From a bacterium (GTDB lineage: Bacteria > Sumerlaeota > Sumerlaeia > UBA8349), in contig JABMPG010000510.1 of assembly GCA_013203855.1 (NCBI GenBank), positions 1 to 13,248 on the forward strand: DNA of 13,248 nt, given 5' to 3'. A model generated the notes under the pieces. It saw nothing but the letters and a program-made list of their open reading frames with translations. It was not told the DNA's origin and searched no databases. Shown one piece after another: positions 1-6,439 of the stretch (the first letter of the stretch is position 1; every line of letters starts with the position of its first letter). A program made the position numbers and the translations under genes.

Positions 1-2106
1 CACGAATGCGGCACCGTTCTGGCCAACGAGCAGGTTCACGATGGCAAGTGCTGGCGCCACACCGAGACATCCGTCGAGATTCGCCAGCTCAAACAGTGGT
101 TTTTCAAGATCACCGACTATGCCGAGGAACTCCTGCGCGATCTGAAAAACCTCCAGGGGTGGCCCGAGCATGTGCGAATCATGCAGGAGAACTGGATCGG
201 CCGCAGCGAGGGGTGTCTTGTTCGCTTCAAGGTGGAAGAAACGGGAGAGGACCTGCCCATCTTCACCACGCGGCCCGACACGCTCTACGGTGGCACGTTC
301 ATGTCTTTCGCACCCGAGCATCCCATGATCCGCGACCTGGTGGCGGGAAGCAAGTTCGAGAAACCGGTGATGGATTTTGTCAACCGGATCGTGCGGCAGG
401 ACCGGTTTATGCGGACCGCTGAGGATCAGGAGAAAGAGGGCGAGTTCACTGGACGCTACGCCATCAATCCCCTGACCGGCGATCGGGTTCCCATATATGT
501 GGCGAACTTTGTCCTGATGGAGTACGGCACCGGCGCGATCATGGCCGTCCCGGCCCACGACCAGCGCGACTTCGAGTTCGCGCAGAAGTACGGCATTCCG
601 CTCAAGACCGTGATCCGGCCCGACGACTTGGCTCATCCCGTTTCGGTCGAGCAGCGCGAGAAGATCGCGGAGTGGGAGATCGCTGGATGTCCCTCCGATG
701 GTGCGGGGATGAAGGCGGCCTTTGTCGAGCCGGGTGTTCAGACCCATTCCGGAGATTTTGACGGCCTTCCCTCGCGGGAAGGCATCTTGAAGATCGCTCA
801 GTTCGTCGAGGAGCAGGGATTTGGCGAGCGCACCGTGCAACACAAACTGCGGGACTGGCTCGTCTCGCGGCAGCGCTACTGGGGCACCCCGATTCCGATC
901 GTCTACTGCGAAGACTGCGGTGCGGTCCCTGTTCCCGAAAAGGAACTGCCGGTCGTGCTGCCCCACGATGTGGATTTCTCGAAGGAGGGCAATCCTCTTC
1001 TGATGGCGGAGGGCTGGGTGAATACGGCTTGCCCGAACTGCGGGAAGGAGGCCCGGCGCGAGACGGATACCATGGATACGTTCGTCGATTCGTCCTGGTA
1101 TTTCCTACGCTTCGCCGATCCGCACAATGACACGATACCGTTCGATCCCGCCCGGGCGAAGGCCTGGCTGCCCGTGGGGCAGTACATCGGCGGAGTGGAA
1201 CATGCCTGCATGCATCTGCTTTACGCGCGCTTTTTCACGAAGGTCCTGCGCGACCTGGGGATGCTCGATATAGACGAGCCCTTCGAGCGTCTCTTCACGC
1301 AGGGCATGGTCTGCAAGGAGCACACGTTCCGAGACGGAACGACCCGCAGCGTGAAGATGTCGAAGAGCTTGGGCAACACCGTCGATCCCGCTTCCAGAAT
1401 CCACGATTTCGGCGCCGATGCTCTGCGCTTGTTTATCCTCTTCGCAGCGCCCGCCGATCAGCAACTGGACTGGAGCGATGAGGGGCTTCAGGGATGCTAC
1501 CGGTTCACCAATCGCATGTGGCGCTATCTCAACGCGAATGAGGAAGCGCTGAAGAGAGGCGTGGCCAGTGTGAAGGCGGACGCACTTTTCACTCCAGGCG
1601 ATTCCGATGTCGACAGGGAACTGGATCGGAAGGCGCACGACACCATCCGGCGGCTTACCGAAGACATGAACCGGTTTCACTTCAACACGGCGGTCGCGGC
1701 GATCATGGAACTGTCGAACGCGCTGAATGCCTACAGGATTCGGGAGGGCGACACGGCTTCCGAGCAATGCGCGGCGTGGGCCTTCCGGGCGATGCTCTCT
1801 TTGATGGCCCCCATGGCGCCTCACCTGGCCGAGGAACTGTGGGCGCGGCTGGGCCTGGAGAGTTCAATTTTCCAGCATCCGTGGCCCAGCTACGATCCGA
1901 AACGTCTGGTCCGGGATGAGGTGGTGATCGTCGTGCAGATCAACGGGAAAATGCGGGCGAAACTGACAGTGCCGGCCGACGCGACCGAGGAACAGGTCCA
2001 CGAGGTGGCGATGGCCGATGAGAATGTGAGCCGTCATCTCGAAGGCCAGACGGTTCAAAAGATGATCTATGTGAAGAAGAAACTGCTGAATGTCGTGATT
2101 CGGTAG
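1..2106 (+). CDS. leuS: Leucyl-tRNA synthetase, C-terminal 701 residues (5' end outside window)
   Basis: Class I aminoacyl-tRNA synthetase that charges tRNA-Leu in the cytoplasm. The reading frame is open from base 1, so the N-terminal part, including the HIGH-type motif, lies outside the window. Visible in order: the ANEQV...CWR segment; the CP1 editing domain with TTRPDTLYGG (about 266-295) and the GTGAIMAVPAHDQRDFEF stretch (about 526-580); a Cys-x2-Cys pair near 907-918 and another near 1030-1041, as in zinc-binding LeuRS; the MDTFVDSSWYF segment; the KMSKS signature at 1354-1368; the anticodon-binding helical domain; and the C-terminal domain (VQINGKMRAKL), ending at TAG 2104-2106. No frameshift is seen. 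A full bacterial LeuRS is usually about 820-870 residues, so about 120-170 are missing. It is the only + strand gene and converges on the cold-shock gene. Confidence 0.98.
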   Translation, partial: HECGTVLANEQVHDGKCWRHTETSVEIRQLKQWFFKITDYAEELLRDLKNLQGWPEHVRIMQENWIGRSEGCLVRFKVEETGEDLPIFTTRPDTLYGGTFMSFAPEHPMIRDLVAGSKFEKPVMDFVNRIVRQDRFMRTAEDQEKEGEFTGRYAINPLTGDRVPIYVANFVLMEYGTGAIMAVPAHDQRDFEFAQKYGIPLKTVIRPDDLAHPVSVEQREKIAEWEIAGCPSDGAGMKAAFVEPGVQTHSGDFDGLPSREGILKIAQFVEEQGFGERTVQHKLRDWLVSRQRYWGTPIPIVYCEDCGAVPVPEKELPVVLPHDVDFSKEGNPLLMAEGWVNTACPNCGKEARRETDTMDTFVDSSWYFLRFADPHNDTIPFDPARAKAWLPVGQYIGGVEHACMHLLYARFFTKVLRDLGMLDIDEPFERLFTQGMVCKEHTFRDGTTRSVKMSKSLGNTVDPASRIHDFGADALRLFILFAAPADQQLDWSDEGLQGCYRFTNRMWRYLNANEEALKRGVASVKADALFTPGDSDVDRELDRKAHDTIRRLTEDMNRFHFNTAVAAIMELSNALNAYRIREGDTASEQCAAWAFRAMLSLMAPMAPHLAEELWARLGLESSIFQHPWPSYDPKRLVRDEVVIVVQINGKMRAKLTVPADATEEQVHEVAMADENVSRHLEGQTVQKMIYVKKKLLNVVIR

Positions 2107-2155
2107 GGGCGCTTTGGGTCTGGTGTTTCTGACAGCCGGCAGGGGGGAAAAGAAA

Positions 2156-2183
2156 AGGGCGGGGCTCCGGAGAGTCCCGCCTT
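2156..2183. terminator. Bidirectional rho-independent terminator between leuS and csp
   Basis: GGCGGG at 2158-2163 pairs with CCCGCC at 2176-2181. The stem continues with a G-T wobble and CTC/GAG around a CGGA loop (2168-2171), giving 10 pairs that A/G-T/T pairs can extend at the base. Read on the - strand it is followed by CTTTTCTTTTCC, a good U tract, so it fits the cold-shock gene best. Read on the + strand the tail is TTCATTC, a weaker terminator about 50 bases after the leuS stop. Confidence 0.8.
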
Positions 2184-2248
2184 CATTCTAAACAGGACAG
2201 GTTTCCGCACGAGTTCAGGAAGACCTGTTGTTCTTGTCTGGTTGACAA

Positions 2249-2272
2249 GGAGCCCCGGCAGGCCGAGGCTCC
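2249..2272 (-). terminator. GC-rich hairpin just downstream of csp, probable terminator
   Basis: GGAGCC (2249-2254) pairs with GGCTCC (2267-2272). An inner CGG/CCG stem (2256-2258 with 2263-2265) closes a CAGG loop, with one C-A mismatch between the two stems. It starts about 20 bases past the csp stop. On the - strand it is followed by TTGTC, so the U tract is poor. It probably acts in series with the hairpin at 2156-2183 or protects the mRNA 3' end. A further small hairpin (CTTGTC/GACAAG, 2233-2249) abuts it. Confidence 0.5.
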
Positions 2273-2293
2273 ATTCACACAAGGAGAGTAGTT

Positions 2294-2497
2294 TTAGAAA
2301 GGATGGACGTTCGTAGCCTTGGGGCCTTTGGGACCCATGCCGGGCTCATACTGGACCTTCTGGCCTTCCTGCAGGGTCCGAAAACCCTCCATGTCAATGT
2401 CGGCGTGATGCACGAAAAGATCATCGCCACCGTTGTCCGGCTCAATGAAACCATAGCCTTTTTTCTCATTGAACCACTTCACTGTGCCTGTACCCAC
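2294..2497 (-). CDS. Cold-shock domain protein (CspA family), 67 aa
   Basis: Small single-domain cold-shock protein that binds single-stranded RNA/DNA and is thought to act as an RNA chaperone. The length of 67 residues is typical. The N-terminus GTVKWFNEKKGYGFI holds RNP1 (KGYGFI, residues 13-18) and DLFVHH (26-31) is RNP2. The start is GTG at 2495-2497: it gives the family N-terminus (M-G-T-G-T-V-K-W) and sits 8 bases after a perfect AGGAGG. An ATG at 2503-2505 directly touches the AGGAGG but is in another frame and stops after 8 codons, so it is rejected as the start. It is a separate unit with its own promoter, 279 bases after the end of the polysaccharide cluster on the same strand. The paralogue (CspA, CspB...) cannot be told from the sequence, and cold induction is not shown by it. 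Confidence 0.96.
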   Translation of the reverse strand: MGTGTVKWFNEKKGYGFIEPDNGGDDLFVHHADIDMEGFRTLQEGQKVQYEPGMGPKGPKATNVHPF

Positions 2498-2598
2498 TGT
2501 TTCATCCTCCTAAGCGCCCATTTGGGCAATTTCAGCTGAGATGCCCTCGATTCTCACTAGAGACGTCCCCCGAGGGTCACTGAAACGTCCCTTTTGAA
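2498..2598 (-). promoter_or_regulatory. Long structured 5' leader of the cold-shock mRNA
   Basis: From the predicted transcription start (near 2598) to the GTG start there are about 100 bases, with no convincing leader peptide. Fold A (seen by eye): 2580-2585 pairs with 2530-2535 (TTTCAG/CTGAAA) and 2571-2576 pairs with 2544-2549 (CCCTCG/CGAGGG), separated by an internal loop. Fold B: 2552-2556 pairs with 2537-2541 (TGAGA/TCTCA), placing 2544-2549 in its loop, so it competes with fold A. A small GCCC/GGGC hairpin (2516-2527) stands four bases before the Shine-Dalgarno sequence. Long leaders are known for cspA-type genes, where they act as temperature-responsive elements. That this one does so is inference. 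Confidence 0.5.
2506..2511 (-). promoter_or_regulatory. Ribosome binding site of csp (AGGAGG)
   Basis: The - strand reads AGGAGG, 8 bases before the GTG start at 2497. It decides the GTG start against the out-of-frame ATG at 2505, which has no spacing to the Shine-Dalgarno sequence. Confidence 0.85.
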
Positions 2599-2604
2599 GA
2601 CCAG

Positions 2605-2633
2605 ATTACAGCAAACCCGGTTGGCACTGTCAA
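2605..2633 (-). promoter_or_regulatory. Sigma70-type promoter of csp
   Basis: On the - strand a perfect -35 box TTGACA (2628-2633) is followed by a 17-base spacer and the -10 box TGTAAT (2605-2610, five of six consensus). The -10 box has an extended TG one base upstream of it (TGCTGTAAT). The predicted start is near 2598. This is the best promoter in the window and gives the cold-shock gene its own transcript. Confidence 0.8.
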
Positions 2634-2636
2634 TGA

Positions 2637-2651
2637 GAATCCGCCGAAAAA
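2637..2651 (-). repeat. 15-base direct repeat, copy 1, abutting the csp -35 box
   Basis: The - strand reads TTTTTCGGCGGATTC, ending three bases before the TTGACA. It is identical to the copy at 2676-2690, 39 bases away. The place just upstream of the -35 box fits an activator or UP-type site. A chance or duplication origin is also possible. Confidence 0.7.
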
Positions 2652-2675
2652 ATGATGTTTTGTCCATATTGGGAG

Positions 2676-2690
2676 GAATCCGCCGAAAAA
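2676..2690 (-). repeat. 15-base direct repeat, copy 2, upstream of csp promoter
   Basis: Exact second copy of the TTTTTCGGCGGATTC element. The 24 bases between the copies (2652-2675) show no shared pattern, so this is two discrete elements rather than a long tandem duplication. Confidence 0.7.
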
Positions 2691-2715
2691 GGGCCCTTCT
2701 GGGGGTGCAAGGGGT

Positions 2716-2734
2716 GGACAAGCCGGGCTCGTCC
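2716..2734 (-). terminator. Weak hairpin after the polysaccharide cluster
   Basis: GGACGAG pairs with CTTGTCC (7 pairs, one G-T) around a 5-base loop, about 40 bases past the stop of the last cluster gene. No U tract follows directly; the next T run is at the direct repeat near 2686-2690. It is a possible partial terminator. Read-through from the cluster into csp cannot be excluded. Confidence 0.25.
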
Positions 2735-2776
2735 AACGGGCCGATCATCGTTCCCAGACCCGTCAGAATCAACTGT

Positions 2777-3772
2777 CTACCTGCTCTTGACCTCTTCCAG
2801 CCACTGACGATGACGGATTCGGGAGGTAATCAAAGCGGCCTCCTGGCACAGCAGAATGCGTTTAGTCATGTAAATCCACCCCATCGTTTTCCCCATGTAC
2901 CACGCGAACATGACAGGAAAGGTGTGCAGCGAGAGGCCAAGGGGTTTCTTCTTGAGAATCAGTTCGTTGAACCACAAGGCCGCGAGAAAGAGAGCAAGAC
3001 AGAGCGCCGACGGGATCAGGAATCCGCGCCAGAAAGGGCTAAGGCCGAGAAAGAGCAGGGCGAAGAGAAAGAAGGCTAGATCGCGGGGTAGCCCTTTACC
3101 ATGCTTGTAGTAGATCTGGGCCGAAGCGCGCCCCTCGCTGAAGCCGTTGCGCAGAAAGGCCTTCCATGTCGTATAGAGATGATGGTGATGAACGCGCGCG
3201 CTCGGGCGGAACCAGGCGGAATATCCGGCCTGCAGAAGCCGCCACCCCAGATCGGCGTCCTGGCCTCGAGGCAGGGCCTCGTCGAACATCAGTTCGCGGA
3301 CGACTTCTCCCCGAAAGCCGATATTGTTCGTGTTGAACCGGGTGAGTGGACCTTCTTTCAGTCCGCAGAGGTCGCGGCCCTGCTGGGTTTTGGCGAAGAT
3401 GTTGTCAACTCCCACGCCGGTGGTCGTGGCGCCCATGACACAGTCCGTTCCGATTGTTTCCAGGCATCGCAGCATCTCGACCGCCCAGTCCGGCTCGACC
3501 TCGCAGTCGCTGTCGGTGAAGAGGAGAACGTGCCCCTGCGCCGTTCGGATCGCGGCGTTTCGGGCGGCGCCCCGGCCCTTGTTGCACTGGCGGATCAGAC
3601 GGATCTCGGGATAGCGGGAGACGATCCGCGCCGTGGAGTCCAATGAGCCGTCATCCACCACGATAATCTCGGGCGGCTCCTCCAGCCCCCTCTGGGCCAG
3701 GAGCGACTCGACGCATCGGGCGATGCACCGTTCGGCATTGTAGGCGGGGACGATGATGGAAAGGCGGGTCAA
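2777..3772 (-). CDS. Family 2 glycosyltransferase with C-terminal membrane segments
   Basis: Inverting-type GT-A glycosyltransferase that probably adds a sugar to a lipid-linked repeat unit at the inner face of the membrane. Counted from the TTG start at 3770-3772 (331 aa): SIIVPAYN (5-12), DDGS (40-43), the DSD metal/nucleotide motif (87-89), a QDAD acidic motif before GWRLLQAG (about 171-181) and a VHHHHL stretch. Hydrophobic segments follow at about 231-246, 249-268 and 283-302, suggesting membrane anchoring. The frame is open back to an ATG at 3907, but those 45 extra residues are low in hydrophobicity, unlike the family and lie inside the upstream gene. The TTG overlaps the upstream TGA as TTGA and has GGAGAG nine bases before it, so TTG is chosen. 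It is the last gene of the cluster. The donor and acceptor sugars are not known. Confidence 0.9.
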   Translation of the reverse strand: MTRLSIIVPAYNAERCIARCVESLLAQRGLEEPPEIIVVDDGSLDSTARIVSRYPEIRLIRQCNKGRGAARNAAIRTAQGHVLLFTDSDCEVEPDWAVEMLRCLETIGTDCVMGATTTGVGVDNIFAKTQQGRDLCGLKEGPLTRFNTNNIGFRGEVVRELMFDEALPRGQDADLGWRLLQAGYSAWFRPSARVHHHHLYTTWKAFLRNGFSEGRASAQIYYKHGKGLPRDLAFFLFALLFLGLSPFWRGFLIPSALCLALFLAALWFNELILKKKPLGLSLHTFPVMFAWYMGKTMGWIYMTKRILLCQEAALITSRIRHRQWLEEVKSR

Positions 3773-5025
3773 GTCGGTTTGCTCTCCGTTATATCGTCGA
3801 GAATTCTCGCGACCTGGCCGGCTTCGTTCCGTCGGGAATAGCGCATGACCGCCTTCGGATCGGCCTGGCATGTCACGGTCCCGGTCCGCTTCCATTCCTG
3901 AATCCATTGAAGAAGACGAGAGCGGATGCCGTCGATGGACCCGCAGCTGACGCCCGCGCCGGTTTCATCGAGAAGGCGGTCGATGCAGTCACCGTCGCCT
4001 GGAATTGCCAGAATGGGGCGTCGCGCAGCGAGATACTCGAACACCTTCCCGGTCATGATGCCTTTCCTTTTGGGAAAGGCATTCTGAAGCAGAACGGCGG
4101 CGGAGCGCTGAACTCGCACGCATTCTTCGCGGGGGACGCTTTCGTGAATATGAACAAGGTTCCGTGAAGGATGATCCCCGAGGATCGGGCCGAGCCGGTC
4201 ACGGTTTCCTTTTCCGTAGAATTCGATGGCGATATGGTTTTCTGGTATCTCGCCGGACTTCACCAGGTCTGCGACCGCCTCGAGCAGGAGACGGTAGTCG
4301 GGATGCTCCCGGTTCACCGCGCCGGTATAGACGATGCGGAAGCGATCGAGGGGCGGGGCGGGCGTCTCGGCAAAATCCTCGGGATCGAAGCCGTTGTAGA
4401 TCACCTGCACATCTCGCTCGTGCCGCTCTTGCATCTGGTCGGCCAAGGCTTGGCTGACCGTGACAACGGCGGAGGCGGAGGGCAGGTATCGTTTCTCGTA
4501 ATGACGGCGAATCGGATCGATGGCCGAGGTGAATAGATTCTCAAACTTCTCGCCGATGATATCCCGGAAGTCGGCGATCCAAGGCGTGTCCCACTCCTGG
4601 CGGGCCCATGCCGCAAGGAGGTGAGGGGCCACCCAGGGCGCCGTCGCCCAGATCGCCGCCGGGGCGTGTTCGTCATAGAGGGCGCGCACAGCGGTCCGGC
4701 CGTTTTCGAGAAAAGAGAGGGGACGGCGGTGAGGAGCCATCACCCGGCGCGCCAGGTCCATCCAATAGGCGGGAGAGTGGCGGGCAAGATCCGGCACCGG
4801 CACGGGTCGTACGGGCAGGTCCTGGGGCAGAGCCGAAACGAACTTCGGATCGGTAAAACAGTTCTGGCCAGGTGCGAAGAGACGGTTTCCTCCTTCCCAC
4901 TTCTGACAGACCACCACGGGCTTCCACCCGAACTCCGGCAGGTACTTGGCCAGGCAGCCCGCGCGCTTGCTCGCCGAGTGTGCGATGGGGGGGAAGGCCT
5001 GGCTGATAAGGAGAACGGTTTTCAT
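3769..5025 (-). CDS. Family 4-type (GT-B) glycosyltransferase, 418 aa
   Basis: Retaining GT-B glycosyltransferase for the surface glycan. The N-terminal acceptor domain begins MKTVLLISQAFPP followed by SASKRAGCLAKYLP, the usual start of WbuB-like group 1 enzymes. Also visible are a DFRD motif (about 152-155), VVTVSQALADQM (187-198), the IYNGFD hinge segment (209-214) and YTGAV (233-237), which opens the C-terminal Rossmann domain. The donor-binding stretch TGKVFEYLAARRPIL carries the conserved Glu at 330. The length is normal for the family. The start ATG at 5023-5025 has only a weak Shine-Dalgarno sequence (GGTAGC), and an ATG 7 bases upstream is out of frame. It follows a 97-base gap, the largest in the cluster, and overlaps the GT2 start by 4 bases. 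Sugar specificity is unknown. Confidence 0.93.
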   Translation of the reverse strand: MKTVLLISQAFPPIAHSASKRAGCLAKYLPEFGWKPVVVCQKWEGGNRLFAPGQNCFTDPKFVSALPQDLPVRPVPVPDLARHSPAYWMDLARRVMAPHRRPLSFLENGRTAVRALYDEHAPAAIWATAPWVAPHLLAAWARQEWDTPWIADFRDIIGEKFENLFTSAIDPIRRHYEKRYLPSASAVVTVSQALADQMQERHERDVQVIYNGFDPEDFAETPAPPLDRFRIVYTGAVNREHPDYRLLLEAVADLVKSGEIPENHIAIEFYGKGNRDRLGPILGDHPSRNLVHIHESVPREECVRVQRSAAVLLQNAFPKRKGIMTGKVFEYLAARRPILAIPGDGDCIDRLLDETGAGVSCGSIDGIRSRLLQWIQEWKRTGTVTCQADPKAVMRYSRRNEAGQVARILDDITESKPT

Positions 5026-5059
5026 AGGTCATTGCTACCGGATCGCGAGTCCGAAGAAT

Positions 5060-5085
5060 CCGCCAGCAGTCTAACCGAATGGCGG
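5060..5085 (-). other. Hairpin in the 97-base gap before the GT4 gene
   Basis: CCGCCA pairs with TGGCGG (5060-5065 with 5080-5085), six pairs with a 14-base loop. No T run follows in the - direction, so it is a poor terminator. It overlaps the putative -10 box at 5068-5073. It may be an mRNA processing or stability element. Confidence 0.3.
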
Positions 5086-5096
5086 GCAGTTAACAA
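5068..5096 (-). promoter_or_regulatory. Possible internal promoter for the two glycosyltransferase genes
   Basis: TTGTTA (5091-5096) and TAGACT (5068-5073) with a 17-base spacer, each four of six to the sigma70 consensus. It lies in the only sizeable gap within the cluster and would start a transcript near 5061, about 35 bases before the GT4 ATG. Weak match. Confidence 0.3.
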
Positions 5097-5107
5097 GAGG
5101 CGGCCTG

Positions 5108-5119
5108 AGAGACGTCTCT
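5108..5119. repeat. 12-base perfect palindrome just after the deacetylase stop
   Basis: AGAGACGTCTCT is self-complementary over 12 bases and begins four bases after the stop codon of the deacetylase-like gene. It lies 12 bases upstream of the putative -35 box at 5091-5096. A dimeric regulator could bind such a site, but a single copy in GC-rich DNA may be chance. Confidence 0.3.
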
Positions 5120-5122
5120 GGA

Positions 5123-6424
5123 TCAGTCCGCGAGATGCTGCTTCAGTTTCTCAAGGATGCGCCTGTAGAGACTCGGATGATAATTCCCCGGGGTGGGGGC
5201 GAGGCTGGAGTTGTGCCACAGGAGGACCAGTTCGCCCCGATGGCGCCGGACGGTCTCGATGAGGTCGCGGGCGATTTCCCAAGCCGCTTCCTCCGACGCG
5301 TTGAGATAGTTCGCGCCGCTCAGTGTGATGTCCATGAGAGTGAGCGGGTGCTCGATTATTCCCATCGGCTCCATCCGTACCGGGTCGAAAAGCGGGATGG
5401 GCCGGCAGACGCCCAGCCGGAAGCCGGGCACGTCGGGATAGCCCAGGGTCGAATCTTCCGTGATCCCGGCCTGGCGCAATTGAGCGCCGTCCTCGGGCTC
5501 GCGCCAGGACAGATAGTGATGACGGTTGGAGATGACGGGCCGGTCAGTGGCGAGTTCGAGGCGTTCCTTCTCGCCGCGAATCCGGCTCGGGTCCAGTCCG
5601 GCAGCGTAGCTCGCGTGAAGCCCGATCTCGGCCTCGTGTCCGATGGCGCATTCGATCGCGGTCTTCGCGATGGGATCGTTGAGATCGAACCGGGCATCGA
5701 GCGGATAACCGCTGCGGACGGGGAAAAAACAGACGTTTTTTACGCGGGAAGGAGCCGAGACACGTAGTACATCATCCCAGCCGAGCATCTCATCCAGCCG
5801 GTCATAGGGATCTCGCGACAAACCGCTCACTACCCGGAGGCACTCGCCGAGGTCCCGACGGGGACGCAATCCCGCCGCCGCGCAGGCCATCGTCCGCAGG
5901 GGCCGTTCATACTTGCGAAGATGATCCACGTCATGAGTCAGCAAAACCGAAAACTCCCGCCGGGGAGGGGGCACATGCAGGCCCACCTCGCGAAGCCACT
6001 TCCTCAGAAGATCGCCATACTCCTCGACGATGGGCCGATTCAGAAACCCCGCCCGGAACGGCAACGACTCCCGCCCCGGAAAGCGCCCATGCCCATCCCG
6101 AGCCTCACGCCGCGCAATTTCCTCGTAGCGCGTCACCAGGAAAAAAGTGGAGGCCACAATATCCGCCCAAACCACCAACCCCCGCCCCCGTCGCTCCACC
6201 ACCGGCTGCCCAAAAAGCAAAGGAACCCCGTCGATTTCCGAAAGGGGAGGGGAGGGGGGCTCCAAATGATCTGAAGGGCAGATGAACAGGATCGGTTCAT
6301 TGTCGAAGCAGTTGGTGTTGACAGGATTCTCGTAGATCAGTTTTCCATGCGCAAGACCACAGGATTCGCCAAGAAGAATCTCGAGAGCATAGGAGAGAAT
6401 CGTTTCACCGTAAGGCTGTATCAT
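5123..6424 (-). CDS. Polysaccharide-deacetylase-like protein (THDVDH family), 433 aa
   Basis: Predicted cytoplasmic NodB-fold-type protein of the kind found in surface polysaccharide clusters. The N-terminal ~150 residues are a separate domain (including FFLVTRYEE, about 94-102). The catalytic-type domain starts with LLTHDVDH (161-168), followed by FFPVRSGYPLD (233-243), IGLHASY (267-273), NRHHYLSW (300-307), an EDSTLGY...GFR segment (323-336) and LLWHNS (401-406). These fit the THDVD/IGLHxSY/RxH family of deacetylase-like proteins. No signal peptide is seen. Compared with classical NodB (HxxxH/S motif 2), the His at 270 has no second His four residues on. The start ATG at 6422-6424 has CCGGAG six bases before it; the gap from the upstream stop is 15 bases. 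N-deacetylation of a sugar is inferred only from fold similarity. Confidence 0.85.
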   Translation of the reverse strand: MIQPYGETILSYALEILLGESCGLAHGKLIYENPVNTNCFDNEPILFICPSDHLEPPSPPLSEIDGVPLLFGQPVVERRGRGLVVWADIVASTFFLVTRYEEIARREARDGHGRFPGRESLPFRAGFLNRPIVEEYGDLLRKWLREVGLHVPPPRREFSVLLTHDVDHLRKYERPLRTMACAAAGLRPRRDLGECLRVVSGLSRDPYDRLDEMLGWDDVLRVSAPSRVKNVCFFPVRSGYPLDARFDLNDPIAKTAIECAIGHEAEIGLHASYAAGLDPSRIRGEKERLELATDRPVISNRHHYLSWREPEDGAQLRQAGITEDSTLGYPDVPGFRLGVCRPIPLFDPVRMEPMGIIEHPLTLMDITLSGANYLNASEEAAWEIARDLIETVRRHRGELVLLWHNSSLAPTPGNYHPSLYRRILEKLKQHLAD

Positions 6425-6439
6425 CTGAGACTCCGGATC

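Noticed and set aside
1105..1824. 239-residue - strand open frame inside leuS
   Set aside because: Antisense shadow of a clear synthetase gene in GC-rich DNA; Arg/His-rich with no known motif.
2503..2505. ATG as start of the cold-shock gene
   Set aside because: Out of frame with the cold-shock domain, touches the Shine-Dalgarno sequence with no spacing, and its frame stops after 8 codons.
2637..2690. CRISPR array
   Set aside because: Only two 15-base copies with one 24-base interval and no cas genes; the position at a promoter suggests a regulatory role.
2557..2772. 71-residue - strand open frame between GT2 and csp
   Set aside because: It overlaps the csp promoter and both direct repeats, has no good ribosome site and no recognisable family.
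2594..3079. 161-residue + strand open frame
   Set aside because: It runs antisense into the GT2 gene; its charged low-complexity C-terminus is the complement of the GT2 membrane region.
5135..5767. 210-residue + strand open frame opposite the deacetylase-like gene
   Set aside because: The - strand frame has coherent family motifs; this one has none.
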